A stretch of 16,779 nucleotides of DNA from JACDET01 sp035568375 (GCA_035568375.1 DATMOG010000052.1:1-16779); one strand, 5' to 3'. Positions 7,061 through 14,726 are shown, counted from the first letter of the stretch. Numbers and translations are program-made. Notes: generated by a model from the sequence alone, not told the origin.

Positions 7061-8164
7061 TTACTCCCAGCGGAAGGTTTTAGCTGCAAGAAGATACATG
7101 ACAGCACCCCAAAGGATAAGTCCAAGCATGAATGGAATGGTTTGCGAAAAATCTCCGCCTTCTGTGGTAATTTTTCGTACTGCTGCATTGAAAAATGAAA
7201 GAGGCAAAATATTTGCGAGTGGCTGGAGCCACGTAGGTAAATTGTCTATTGGGAAAAAGGTTCCTGACAACAAAAATTGTGGGAGTGTTACTAAGTTGAC
7301 TAACGGTCCTGCAGAGTTTTCGTCATTCGCAAGACCTGCCATAAAGTAACCAAAACCTAAGAAGGCTATCAAGGCAATAATAGAGAGGAAAAGTAATTCA
7401 ATAAAGGTTATAAATCCGTGCGGTAAGTAAAATTTAAATACGACAATACCAAGGATAAGAATAAGAAGGGTCTGCAAGACAGCCATAATAAGTCGTGAAC
7501 CACCTTGAGCTAAGAGAATAGTAATCGCACGAGTTGGCGTTGCGAACATGCGTTTAAGGACGAGAGCTTTTTTCAGATAAATAAGTCCGAAGACAGTTCC
7601 AAATATTGCTGTCGAAAGTAACGCAAAGCCAATTTGTCCGGGTAATGCAAAATCAATATAACGAGTTTGTCTTCCTGCTAATTCTTTTTTCACAACAGTG
7701 ATTGGTGGATTCGTTACTCCAGCTGCACTCAGATTAGCCCGGTCGACAATGGCATTCACTAGTGCCATAATTCCTGATGCTTCTTGTGGATTAGCAAGTG
7801 AGGTAATGACATTCGCTTGATATTTGGGAGGATTGTTTGAAACAAATGTGACTGAAACAATTCCTGAGAGCTTTCCTTGTTTTATGCTCGTTTCAAGTTG
7901 GGATTCAGGAGCAATTTGCGTTTTAACAAATTTTTGTTGTTCAAGTATTTTGATAATTGGATTTGTGAGATCACTGTTTGATGGTAATCCGATTGTTAGT
8001 GACGGTTGTGAATTCCCTATTAATCCAAATATGCTGATAAAGACAACGGGAAAAAGAAACCCAAATGCAAAAGTTGCAGGATTTCGTGTCTGTGCCAGGA
8101 AGAAATATTTCATCATGACAAAAAAAGCTCGTATTTGATGTAATTTACGATATTGTTTTTTCAT
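7061..8164 (-). CDS. ABC-2 type exporter, permease subunit
   Basis: A 367-residue integral membrane protein of the ABC-2 family. One transmembrane segment lies near the N-terminus (about residues 25-50), followed by a soluble extracytoplasmic region of about 120 residues (roughly 55-175, containing FVSNNPPKYQANV) and then five or six membrane segments to the C-terminus. The segment LPLSFFNAAVRKITTEGGDF near the end is typical of drug- and polysaccharide-export ABC-2 permeases such as the YhgE/YadH-related group. It overlaps the upstream ATPase gene by 4 bases (ATGA), so the two are translationally coupled and form one transporter, likely a homodimeric permease with two ATPases. The substrate cannot be deduced. 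Confidence 0.88.
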   Translation of the reverse strand: MKKQYRKLHQIRAFFVMMKYFFLAQTRNPATFAFGFLFPVVFISIFGLIGNSQPSLTIGLPSNSDLTNPIIKILEQQKFVKTQIAPESQLETSIKQGKLSGIVSVTFVSNNPPKYQANVITSLANPQEASGIMALVNAIVDRANLSAAGVTNPPITVVKKELAGRQTRYIDFALPGQIGFALLSTAIFGTVFGLIYLKKALVLKRMFATPTRAITILLAQGGSRLIMAVLQTLLILILGIVVFKFYLPHGFITFIELLFLSIIALIAFLGFGYFMAGLANDENSAGPLVNLVTLPQFLLSGTFFPIDNLPTWLQPLANILPLSFFNAAVRKITTEGGDFSQTIPFMLGLILWGAVMYLLAAKTFRWE

Positions 8165-8925
8165 AGTTTTCCTTCTCGTAATTGGCTTCCCGTTAGATTC
8201 AGAAAAACATCTTCAAGGTTTGCTTGTTCTGGTTTTACTTCTTTTTTAAAGCCTGATTTCAAAAGATCTTTGATGAAGGATTTGGGTGAATCGGTTTTTA
8301 AAATTTTTCCATGATCCATAATTGCTAATCTATCACAGAGTTGCTCTGCTTCATCCATGTAGTGTGTTGTCATGACAATGGTGACACCAGCTTTATTAAT
8401 TTTGCGTACCATTTCCCATAAATGAATTCTTGCTTGTGGATCAAGGCCCGTAGTCGGCTCATCAAGAAAAATGACTTTTGGTTTATTGATCAATGTTGCT
8501 GCGATAGAAAAGCGTTGCTGTTGTCCACCGGAAAGCTGCTTGACATAACTTTTTGCTTTATCTTCAAGCTCTACTTCGCGTAGTATGTTCATCGGATCAA
8601 TGGTAACATCGTACATTGCAGCAAACATATCAAGGAGTTCAGTTAATCGTACTTCCGGATAAAAAGCAGAAGATTGGAGTTGTACGCCAATACGACGTTT
8701 GACATCCCATGGATGTTTGGTAACATCAATCCCGTCGATAAGTACTTGACCGCTTGTCAAAGGCTTCAATGTTTCCATAATTTCAAGGGTTGTTGTCTTC
8801 CCTGCCCCATTAGGACCGAGAATGCCGAAGATTTCTCCCTGTTTGACTGAAAAAGAAATACCATCGACAGCAGTAAAGTCTTTATATTTTTTGACAAGAT
8901 TTTTAACAGCAATGATGTCTATCAT
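8161..8925 (-). CDS. ABC-2 type exporter, ATP-binding subunit
   Basis: A 254-residue ABC ATPase that drives the adjacent permease. All motifs are intact: Walker A GPNGAGKTTT (residues 37-46), Q-loop at VQLQSSAFYPEVRL (81-94), signature LSGGQQQR (131-138), Walker B VIFLDEPTTGLD (151-162) and the switch histidine in MTTHYMDEAEQ (H188). The sequence is of the DrrA/CcmA-like group that pairs with ABC-2 permeases. The region after the switch histidine is short and ends with NLEDVFLNLTG, the usual C-terminal hallmark of this group. It follows the VOC gene by 24 bases and overlaps the permease gene by 4. Possible roles include drug, lipid or polymer export. Confidence 0.93.
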   Translation of the reverse strand: MIDIIAVKNLVKKYKDFTAVDGISFSVKQGEIFGILGPNGAGKTTTLEIMETLKPLTSGQVLIDGIDVTKHPWDVKRRIGVQLQSSAFYPEVRLTELLDMFAAMYDVTIDPMNILREVELEDKAKSYVKQLSGGQQQRFSIAATLINKPKVIFLDEPTTGLDPQARIHLWEMVRKINKAGVTIVMTTHYMDEAEQLCDRLAIMDHGKILKTDSPKSFIKDLLKSGFKKEVKPEQANLEDVFLNLTGSQLREGKL

Positions 8926-8949
8926 AAGTTGCCCAATTTTATCATGGAG

Positions 8950-9342
8950 CTAGTTAGTTTGTGAAGAGTGAGTTTCTTCCATTTGCATAGGCGATGCGAG
9001 TTGGAAATAATTCCCGTCAGGGTCCGCAAATGTTGCCAATACCATTGCTTCTGATTCCCCTGGATTATATGGTTTTTGAATAACTTTCGCTCCAACCTTT
9101 TTTATTCGTTCAAATTCTGCTTGAACATCTGTTGTTTCTAAATTGAACATCATCCTCTCAGGGTTTTTATTTTTCCCGTGTACTTTATCATGAGGACCTA
9201 TCATAAAAAGGCCCTTACCAACTTTAAAACCCGTATAGCCTCCTTCTTCCCAACCGGGATCCATATTAAAAACTTTTTTATAAAAGTCAGCAAGTTTCTG
9301 TGGATTTTCTGAAAAAAGAAGCAAGGAATTAAATTTCAGCAT
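8950..9342 (-). CDS. VOC superfamily (glyoxalase/bleomycin-resistance fold) protein
   Basis: A 130-residue protein with the two paired beta-alpha-beta-beta-beta modules of the vicinal oxygen chelate fold: residues about 3-55 (FNSLLLFSENPQKLADFYKK at the start) and about 64-120 (MFNLETTDVQAEFERIKKVG and FADPDGNYFQLASP). At the position in the final strand that often carries a metal-binding Glu (GNxxEL), this protein has Gln (GNYFQL), and His5 of glyoxalase I is Asn here. It may therefore bind a ligand without metal, as antibiotic-sequestering members do. It sits 76 bases after pyrE and 24 bases before the ABC exporter genes, which gives a hint of a resistance-type cassette. The substrate is unknown. 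Confidence 0.85.
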   Translation of the reverse strand: MLKFNSLLLFSENPQKLADFYKKVFNMDPGWEEGGYTGFKVGKGLFMIGPHDKVHGKNKNPERMMFNLETTDVQAEFERIKKVGAKVIQKPYNPGESEAMVLATFADPDGNYFQLASPMQMEETHSSQTN

Positions 9343-9418
9343 ATTCTATATATAGCATATAATTTATTTTTCAGCTGTATGAAGTTCGTAAGAAAAAAAG
9401 TATTATCTGTGATGATTT

Positions 9419-10072
9419 TTATTCGAGGCCCATTTTTTTTGCCCAACTTGGTGGATCTTGAAACCAGATAGCAATCGATTCTTTTTCTTTTTGTGAAATG
9501 AGACCATCTTCGAAAGCTGTTTCAACCAGGAGCTTGCCTGTTGTTAATGGAATGAGCTTTATTTTATTTTCTTTGAGAATTTCTTTTGATTTAGCTGTTT
9601 CGTATGTTGTTGTTGCAATACAATAGTTCACTACTCCGCCCAAATTTCTTATTGCTTGTGCATTTCCTGCTACGCTTGCTGCTGTAGAAATATGGTCCTC
9701 AATGATAAGCACGTTTGCTTTTTTAGTAACTACTCCTTCAACTTGTGTTTGTTTTCCATAACTTTTGGTTGTGGGACGAACAAATACCATTGGTAAATTA
9801 AGCCGATCTGCTACCCATGCTCCTTGTGGTATGGCTGCTGTTGCTGTTGCAGAAATACAATCAATGTTTTCTAATCCAATAGTTTCTTTAATGGTTTTGA
9901 TATAAGCATCGGCTATTTGTTTGCGTACTTTTGGATATGACATAACAAGCCGATTATCAAGATATACTGGACTTTTAAGACCTGTTGTGAAGACATATGG
10001 AGGATCAAATCGGAAAGTCATTGCGTTAATTGACAGTAGCAATTTCGCGATTTTTTTATCTGAAGAAATCAT
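9419..10072 (-). CDS. pyrE: Orotate phosphoribosyltransferase
   Basis: A 217-residue cytoplasmic enzyme converting orotate and PRPP to orotidine 5'-phosphate, step five of UMP synthesis. The family-typical segments are present: FTTGLKSPVYLDNR (28-41), ATATAAIPQGAWVADRLNLPMVFVRP (76-100), the flexible loop TTKSYGKQTQVEG with Lys103 (101-113), and the PRPP-binding loop IIEDHISTAAS (123-133). Two details differ from the usual form: the residue after Arg99 is Pro where most enzymes have Lys, and the PRPP loop reads HISTAAS instead of the common xITTGGS. It lies 26 bases downstream of pyrF, at the end of the pyrimidine part of the run. The overall assignment is firm. Confidence 0.92.
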   Translation of the reverse strand: MISSDKKIAKLLLSINAMTFRFDPPYVFTTGLKSPVYLDNRLVMSYPKVRKQIADAYIKTIKETIGLENIDCISATATAAIPQGAWVADRLNLPMVFVRPTTKSYGKQTQVEGVVTKKANVLIIEDHISTAASVAGNAQAIRNLGGVVNYCIATTTYETAKSKEILKENKIKLIPLTTGKLLVETAFEDGLISQKEKESIAIWFQDPPSWAKKMGLE

Positions 10073-10098
10073 GCGTATTATTATAGTTTAGTTTATTA

Positions 10099-10920
10099 TT
10101 ATTGTCTATATTGATTAATTTCATTTTTCAATACTTCCGTTTTTTCTCTTGCTTTTTCTGCAAAATCATCGCTGCCTGATGCAAATAAAATACTTCGTGA
10201 AGCATTAATAATCAATCCCTCATTTTTCGAGTTTATTCCTGCTTTGATTGTTTTTTCCACATCTCCCCCTTGCGTGCCGATACCTGGAATAAGCAAGGTC
10301 ATATCCCCTACTATGCTTCTTACTGTATGTAATTCTTCGGGGTACGTAGCGCCAACGACGAGGCTACAATTTTCTAACGTGTTCCATTCGTTTGCAACCT
10401 TTTCTGCTACTATTTCATAGAGTTTTTTATCACCGACAAAAAGATCTTGGAATTCTCCAGAGCCTTGATTTGAGGTTTTACAAAGAATAATTACTCCTTT
10501 ATTCTGGTTTTCAAGAAATGGTTTAATTGCCTCTTGTCCAAGATAGGGATTGATGGTAACCGCATCAACTCCTAAATAATTATAGGCAAACTGTACATAG
10601 CCGTTATTAGTATTGCCGATATCTGCTCTTTTTGCGTCAAGAATAATGGGAACATTAGGGTAAATTCCTTTGATATAATCACAAGTCATTTTTAATTCTT
10701 TGATTCCTAAATCACCACGAGCTTCATAAAAAGCAGAATTCGGTTTATAACAACAAACAAGATCAACTGTGGCATCAATAATGGCTTTATTAAATTCAAA
10801 TTGGAGATGTTCTTTCTGTTGGAAGGATTCAGGAATCTTACTGATATCGCTATCAAGACCGACACAAACGAGGGAGTTGTTTTTTTGGATGATAGCGTCT
10901 AATTTTGATTGAAATGCCAC
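10099..10920 (-). CDS. pyrF: Orotidine 5'-phosphate decarboxylase, type 2
   Basis: A 273-residue TIM-barrel enzyme that decarboxylates OMP to UMP, the last step of de novo synthesis. The catalytic motif DAKRADIGNT (95-104) contains the Asp95-Lys97-Asp100 network characteristic of the family. The N-terminal LVCVGLDSD (17-25), the CYKPNSAFYEA segment (57-67), LVVGATYPEEL (187-197) and the phosphate-binding GIGTQGGD (213-220) followed by NASRSILFA (239-247) are typical of the longer, type 2 (mycobacterial-like) subgroup. The start codon is GTG at 10918-10920, 10 bases after the HAD gene's stop. Both flanking genes are on the same strand within one run. Confidence 0.95.
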   Translation of the reverse strand: MAFQSKLDAIIQKNNSLVCVGLDSDISKIPESFQQKEHLQFEFNKAIIDATVDLVCCYKPNSAFYEARGDLGIKELKMTCDYIKGIYPNVPIILDAKRADIGNTNNGYVQFAYNYLGVDAVTINPYLGQEAIKPFLENQNKGVIILCKTSNQGSGEFQDLFVGDKKLYEIVAEKVANEWNTLENCSLVVGATYPEELHTVRSIVGDMTLLIPGIGTQGGDVEKTIKAGINSKNEGLIINASRSILFASGSDDFAEKAREKTEVLKNEINQYRQ

Positions 10921-10930
10921 TGTATCTATT

Positions 10931-11572
10931 CTATAGATATTTCTCTATTTCTTCAATAGTCGCTGCGATATAGGTTGGATTTCTGCTTCGTAATTCTTCT
11001 TCTGAGCCAAATCCATACAACACACCGATTGAATCAATGCCATTCGCATTAGCACCAATAATATCATGTTCCTTATCCCCTACCATAATAATTGATTGTT
11101 TTTGTTTATCGGGAAGCAATAGTAATGTTTCTTGAATAAGGCTTCCTTTATCGCCGTACGGATTATTGGGATTTGCTCCAATAACTTTTTCAAAATAGGG
11201 TTTGAGCTTATGTTTTGCCAGTAAGACCTCCGCAAAAATTTTAAGTTTAGAAGTGACTACAAAGAGCGTTTTATTTTTTGTTTTTAGCTTTTTAAGCAAT
11301 TCAGGTACACCGTTGTAGAGTATGGCTTCATCAATCCCCTTTGTAGAAAAATATTCACGATAATACTTCACTGCTTCGAGTGCTTGTTGTTCATTAAAAT
11401 TGTAGTATTTTTCGAAAGATTTATGTAATGGTGGACCAATAAAAGGTAGTAGTTTATCAAGCTCTTCATGAATACCATATTTTGAGAGCGCGTATTGCAC
11501 TGATTTGGTGATGCCAAATTTTGGATCAATAAGGGTTCCGTCTAAATCGAAACATATTGTTTGGTATGCCAT
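10931..11572 (-). CDS. HAD-superfamily phosphatase, PGP/5'-nucleotidase-like
   Basis: A 213-residue haloacid dehalogenase-type hydrolase. Motif I is FDLDGTL (8-14) with nucleophile Asp9 and acid Asp11, motif II is VVTSKL (105-110), Lys142 in YGDKGS fits motif III, and motif IV is MVGDKEHDI (163-171) with Asp166 and Asp170 for magnesium. An alpha-helical cap (about 18-85, containing the FIGPPLHKSF segment) places it with C1-capped phosphoglycolate phosphatase and 5'-nucleotidase-like members. The start codon shares one base with the preceding transporter gene's stop (TAATG), and pyrF follows after 10 bases, so it is embedded in the pyrimidine operon. That position suggests a nucleotide or nucleotide-precursor phosphatase, such as a UMP or dUMP nucleotidase, but the substrate is not evident from sequence. 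Confidence 0.88.
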   Translation of the reverse strand: MAYQTICFDLDGTLIDPKFGITKSVQYALSKYGIHEELDKLLPFIGPPLHKSFEKYYNFNEQQALEAVKYYREYFSTKGIDEAILYNGVPELLKKLKTKNKTLFVVTSKLKIFAEVLLAKHKLKPYFEKVIGANPNNPYGDKGSLIQETLLLLPDKQKQSIIMVGDKEHDIIGANANGIDSIGVLYGFGSEEELRSRNPTYIAATIEEIEKYL

Positions 11573-11991
11573 TATTTATTTAAAAAGAGCAGGTATATTC
11601 CCCCGCTGGCGAGTAAGACTCCTCCAACAAGCTGCCAGCTACATTTTTCATGCAAGAGAATGACTCCAAGTAGAGCAACTGTGATAATGCCTCCAGCTCG
11701 TATCAGTGGCGCAACTGTTGATACACCCGGCCCAAGCGTTAATGCTTTGAAGAAAAATGTTGTGAAGAGTGAAACACAAATACCTCCGAGGATGACAAAG
11801 TTGATAACGTTGATGTTTGGTACTTCTTTTCTGCTGAAGAGCATATATAAAATGATTGCAGTGATAAAGGCACTTGCCTGAAAGAGAAGGTTATCAAGAA
11901 ATGGGTCTTTGATTGCTGAACCAAATTTGCGGAAGAAATCTGCGAGCGCACCTGTGCCGATTGCTGCTATGACATATATAATCCAGCTCAT
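11572..11991 (-). CDS. Half-size EamA/DMT-family transporter
   Basis: A 139-residue membrane protein made of a single EamA-type unit: about five hydrophobic helices (roughly residues 3-20, 32-52, 63-82, 88-108 and 113-136). The segment GVSTVAPLIRAGGIITVALLGVILLHEK before the last helix is typical of the drug/metabolite transporter superfamily. Most family members carry two such units (about 300 residues), so this protein should work as a dimer. It starts 6 bases after the pyrD stop and its own stop overlaps the HAD start codon by one base. Its position inside the pyrimidine genes suggests transport of a pyrimidine, a nucleoside or a precursor, but single-unit DMT proteins have varied substrates and this is only an inference. 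Confidence 0.8.
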   Translation of the reverse strand: MSWIIYVIAAIGTGALADFFRKFGSAIKDPFLDNLLFQASAFITAIILYMLFSRKEVPNINVINFVILGGICVSLFTTFFFKALTLGPGVSTVAPLIRAGGIITVALLGVILLHEKCSWQLVGGVLLASGGIYLLFLNK

Positions 11992-11997
11992 GTCTTA

Positions 11998-13059
11998 TTA
12001 TACCGTTTTTTTAATCTCTTGCGCCAGATAAGGATTCCACATCGCACCTGTTGCGCTAAAGACGGCATCTGCTCCTGCGTTTCTATATTCATAATAGTCT
12101 TGGGGCGTTATGACTCCACCTACTCCTTCAATAGTAAATCTGTAATTTTTCTTTTCGCGAATTTTTTTAAGCCTTTGTACCATTTCAATGCCGGCCCATT
12201 TAATTGGTGCTCCGCAGACTCCTCCTTTTGTTCGTAATGTGCCTGGCAATGCCTGCTTTCCTTTTTTGTCAACAATAGTTCCTGGTAATGTATTAATTGC
12301 GGCAATGCCATTTGCATATGCATTTGTTATTTCAGCAAGTTTCTCAAGTTGTGTTTCATCTTCATAATAGCCTACTTTAAGAATAAATGGTGTATTCCCT
12401 ATTACCTCTCGTACTTTTTTGCAAATTTTTTCGGTTGTTTCAAGATTGTAACAAAGAAGTCCTTCTGTACCATTATTGGGGCAAGAAATATCTGCTTCAA
12501 CAATCTTAGCGCCTGTTTCACAAACTTGTTTGGCAACGACTGCCCAGTCATTGATAAATTCTTGAGGTGTTTGGTCAGGCCTTACTGTTCCGACAAAACT
12601 ACCAACCATAACTTGTCCTTTGCCAGCGGATGCAATCGCTTTTTTCATATCTTCCTGCCAGACTTCAGATTTTCGTGAAGGGATATTAAAGGAATTAGTG
12701 ATTGCAATTGGCTCTTGGAAATTGCTATCCCCAAGAAGTGGTTTTTTGAGTTTTTCTAATGTGAGATCTCCTGCAACATGCACTGAAAGAATATTAGGAA
12801 AGGGATGACAGGGATAGGTATCACTTCGGACAGTTTTATAAATACAGATAGCAAAATCTTTTTCAAAAGCAGCTTTAACGTAGTTACTATTTAAAAGAGG
12901 TCCTGCTGGAATGCCGAATGGAAGAGAAACTTTTTGTCCATGATAGTCGTATTGTGGCTCTTCTTCTTGCTTATGTATTTTGCCATCAGCAAATGCACCA
13001 AAAGGTCCTTTTATATAATTTTCTTCATATGTTTTTTTAGGATCGTAGAAGGGTTTCAT
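11998..13059 (-). CDS. pyrD: Dihydroorotate dehydrogenase, class 1-like
   Basis: A 353-residue FMN-dependent TIM-barrel enzyme oxidising dihydroorotate to orotate. LPFGIPAGPLLNSNY (46-60) is the FMN/substrate entry segment, and IYKTVRSD (73-80) holds the expected Lys75. ISCPNNGTEGLLCYNLE (191-207) aligns with SCPNVPGKPQLAYD of Lactococcus class 1A enzymes, which makes Cys193 the catalytic base; class 2 enzymes use Ser. FTIEGVGGVITPQDYYEY (308-325) and AGADAVFSATGAMW (328-341) are the phosphate-binding C-terminal strands. The position that is Asn127 in the Lactococcus enzyme appears to be Asp190. There is an N-terminal extension of about 40 residues and no membrane-anchoring helix, so it is probably cytosolic. 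The electron acceptor is not clear from sequence. It lies 18 bases after the synthetase-MGS gene. Confidence 0.87.
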   Translation of the reverse strand: MKPFYDPKKTYEENYIKGPFGAFADGKIHKQEEEPQYDYHGQKVSLPFGIPAGPLLNSNYVKAAFEKDFAICIYKTVRSDTYPCHPFPNILSVHVAGDLTLEKLKKPLLGDSNFQEPIAITNSFNIPSRKSEVWQEDMKKAIASAGKGQVMVGSFVGTVRPDQTPQEFINDWAVVAKQVCETGAKIVEADISCPNNGTEGLLCYNLETTEKICKKVREVIGNTPFILKVGYYEDETQLEKLAEITNAYANGIAAINTLPGTIVDKKGKQALPGTLRTKGGVCGAPIKWAGIEMVQRLKKIREKKNYRFTIEGVGGVITPQDYYEYRNAGADAVFSATGAMWNPYLAQEIKKTV

Positions 13060-13077
13060 AATGAGTTAATAATATAC

Positions 13078-14565
13078 TTATTTTGAGAGGTTTTCTAGAA
13101 CTAGTATTGCAATTTCGACACTTGTGATTGGTATCATGCCCTGTTCTATAGCTGCTTTTCGTATTTTTTTTCCATCGGTAAGTTCTGTTCCTTCTGTTTT
13201 TTTATGAGTTGGAATAGTGATGATTACATCAAACAGTTTTTGTTGTAACAAATTGGAAATATTAGGTGTTTTTGATTTATCAGAAATTTTATGGATGAGT
13301 GAAGTTGCAATGCCATTTGTTGCTAAGAATGCATGCGTTTTTTCTGTGGCGTAAAAAATAATCGCCTTATTTTTATTCGCTGCTTTGATTGTAGGCAGGA
13401 GTTTCTTTTTATTTGCCAGCTGGCCAATAGATAACAGTACATGCTTTTTTTCAGCTGTTAGAATCGCACCTTTCCCGTAGCGTTTTTTATCCCAATCACC
13501 TGTTTGTGCATTTAGAAGTGCAAAAATAGAAGTTGTGCGAATATCATTGCTGCCAAAAATATATTGGAGGACTCTATCATTACCCATGCCATATCCTGCG
13601 TGAGGATTGGTTTTTTGCTCCTTCATAATATCTAAATACCAAGTAAAGTCTTTGAGGGTGCCTCCACGCTCAACATGTAGTTTATACATTGTTGAAGTAA
13701 GTAGTCTTTCAGTTAATTTTGCAAAATCGTGTTCTCGTACTGATGCGCCTGTTCCCTCTCCTGCGTAGGGAAAAATGAGGTCAGCTGAAAGACAGACTCG
13801 ATCATCTTTTTTTGAAACTTTCATATTGAAGAATTTAATTTTTTTTGGATATTTCATGATAAAGACTGGCAATTCAGTCTCCTTTTTATTAAGTAGTTCG
13901 ACGATTTTTGCCTCATGGTTTGCTTGCAGGTCATCACCGAAGGCTACTTTGGGGAATCCATTTTTGTTAAGCAGTTTTACCGCTTCTTCATAGGTTACGC
14001 GTAAAAAATTATGGGTTGCCATATAATGAAGTTTTTTAGTATCTCGCTGATAGATTGTTTTTAGTGTGTTTTCATTATCTTTCAAGACTTTTTTTACCAT
14101 TGCTTGTGCAGTTCTTTGAATTGCAGTAAGCAGGGCCTCATACATCGAGTCTTCATTATAAGTTACTCTTGTCATGCCAACCATTGTGCAGTCAAATTCT
14201 TCTTCCGTCAGTCTGAATTGTCTTAGATGTCTTGTATCCTCTTCTTCTTCATCGCGTCCCGAATGAATTACTGTCCAACAGCCAGGGAAAGATTGTAATG
14301 CTTGTTCGAGTGCAAGTTGTCCTGTTTGTGTAAAGAAAAGTGGGATATCAAGTCGGTTACCAACTTTGAAAAGTGTGTCCACATTTTCACACGCGCCAGT
14401 AATACCAACTATTTCAGGGACTTCACAATAGGTCATGCCACGGGATTCATACTCTTTTGCTGCTCCCTGGATGAGTGATTGATTAATAGAAACTAAATGA
14501 GCAAAGTGATTCTTGAAGTCTATGGTTCGTTTTTTTCCTTCTATCGAGAGTTTGATTGCTTTCAT
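13078..14565 (-). CDS. Asparagine synthetase/AsnRS-like catalytic domain fused to MGS-like domain
   Basis: A 495-residue protein with two parts. Residues about 15-352 match the catalytic core of class II asparaginyl-tRNA synthetase. FFTQTGQLALEQAL (77-90) corresponds to LTQSGQLYLEA. Motif 2 is R104-x-E106 followed by T111-R112-H113-L114 at exactly the AsnRS spacing. GDDLQANHEAK (210-220) corresponds to GDDLGxxHE, and ASVREHD (274-280) follows. Motif 3 is HAGYGMGNDRVLQYIFG (322-338), with Asp330 where Glu is usual. The N-terminal anticodon-binding OB domain is absent, as in archaeal AsnRS-related asparagine synthetases, so ammonia-dependent asparagine formation (aspartate + ATP) is the nearest known activity. 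Residues about 374-492 form an MGS-like domain (VLLSIGQL, ATEKTHAFLATNGI, TPNISNLL, DVIITIP, DGKKIRKAAI), the module that binds allosteric effectors in CarB. It is the first gene of the pyrimidine run, behind a strong promoter. The true reaction is unknown. Confidence 0.85.
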   Translation of the reverse strand: MKAIKLSIEGKKRTIDFKNHFAHLVSINQSLIQGAAKEYESRGMTYCEVPEIVGITGACENVDTLFKVGNRLDIPLFFTQTGQLALEQALQSFPGCWTVIHSGRDEEEEDTRHLRQFRLTEEEFDCTMVGMTRVTYNEDSMYEALLTAIQRTAQAMVKKVLKDNENTLKTIYQRDTKKLHYMATHNFLRVTYEEAVKLLNKNGFPKVAFGDDLQANHEAKIVELLNKKETELPVFIMKYPKKIKFFNMKVSKKDDRVCLSADLIFPYAGEGTGASVREHDFAKLTERLLTSTMYKLHVERGGTLKDFTWYLDIMKEQKTNPHAGYGMGNDRVLQYIFGSNDIRTTSIFALLNAQTGDWDKKRYGKGAILTAEKKHVLLSIGQLANKKKLLPTIKAANKNKAIIFYATEKTHAFLATNGIATSLIHKISDKSKTPNISNLLQQKLFDVIITIPTHKKTEGTELTDGKKIRKAAIEQGMIPITSVEIAILVLENLSK

Positions 14566-14582
14566 TTTCTATTTCTTAGTAC

Positions 14583-14611
14583 ATAATATTAGAAAAATGA
14601 TATATTGTCAA
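14583..14611 (-). promoter_or_regulatory. Sigma70 promoter of the pyrimidine gene run
   Basis: On the minus strand a perfect TTGACA (14611-14606) is followed after 17 bases by TATTAT (14588-14583, five of six). Transcription would start near 14576, leaving only about a dozen bases before the ATG at 14565 and no Shine-Dalgarno sequence. I see no attenuator or PyrR-binding hairpin. TGATAAAAT occurs twice in the shared intergenic region (14613-14621, next to the -35 box, and 14660-14668), which could be a binding site for a common regulator. Confidence 0.7.
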
Positions 14612-14683
14612 GTGATAAAATACTCATTTTTGTTAAATAACAGCAATTATTATAAAAATTGATAAAATGCTTTTTCTTGACTC

Positions 14684-14712
14684 TTGTTTTACTTTTTTTC
14701 ACCCTTTATAAT
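14684..14712 (+). promoter_or_regulatory. Sigma70 promoter of the amidohydrolase gene
   Basis: TTGTTT (14684-14689) and a perfect TATAAT (14707-14712) are separated by 17 bases. The start of transcription would lie near 14719, about 8 bases before the ATG at 14727, so the message is nearly leaderless. A TTGACT at 14677 is too far from the -10 box (24 bases) to be the partner. Confidence 0.65.
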
Positions 14713-14726
14713 ACTGAAAGAAAAAA

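Noticed and set aside
13078..14565. Asparaginyl-tRNA synthetase (asnS)
   Set aside because: The N-terminal anticodon-binding domain is absent and an MGS-like domain is attached at the C-terminus, so it is unlikely to charge tRNA.
14677..14682. TTGACT as the -35 element of the amidohydrolase promoter
   Set aside because: It lies 24 bases from the TATAAT; TTGTTT at 14684 has the correct 17-base spacing.
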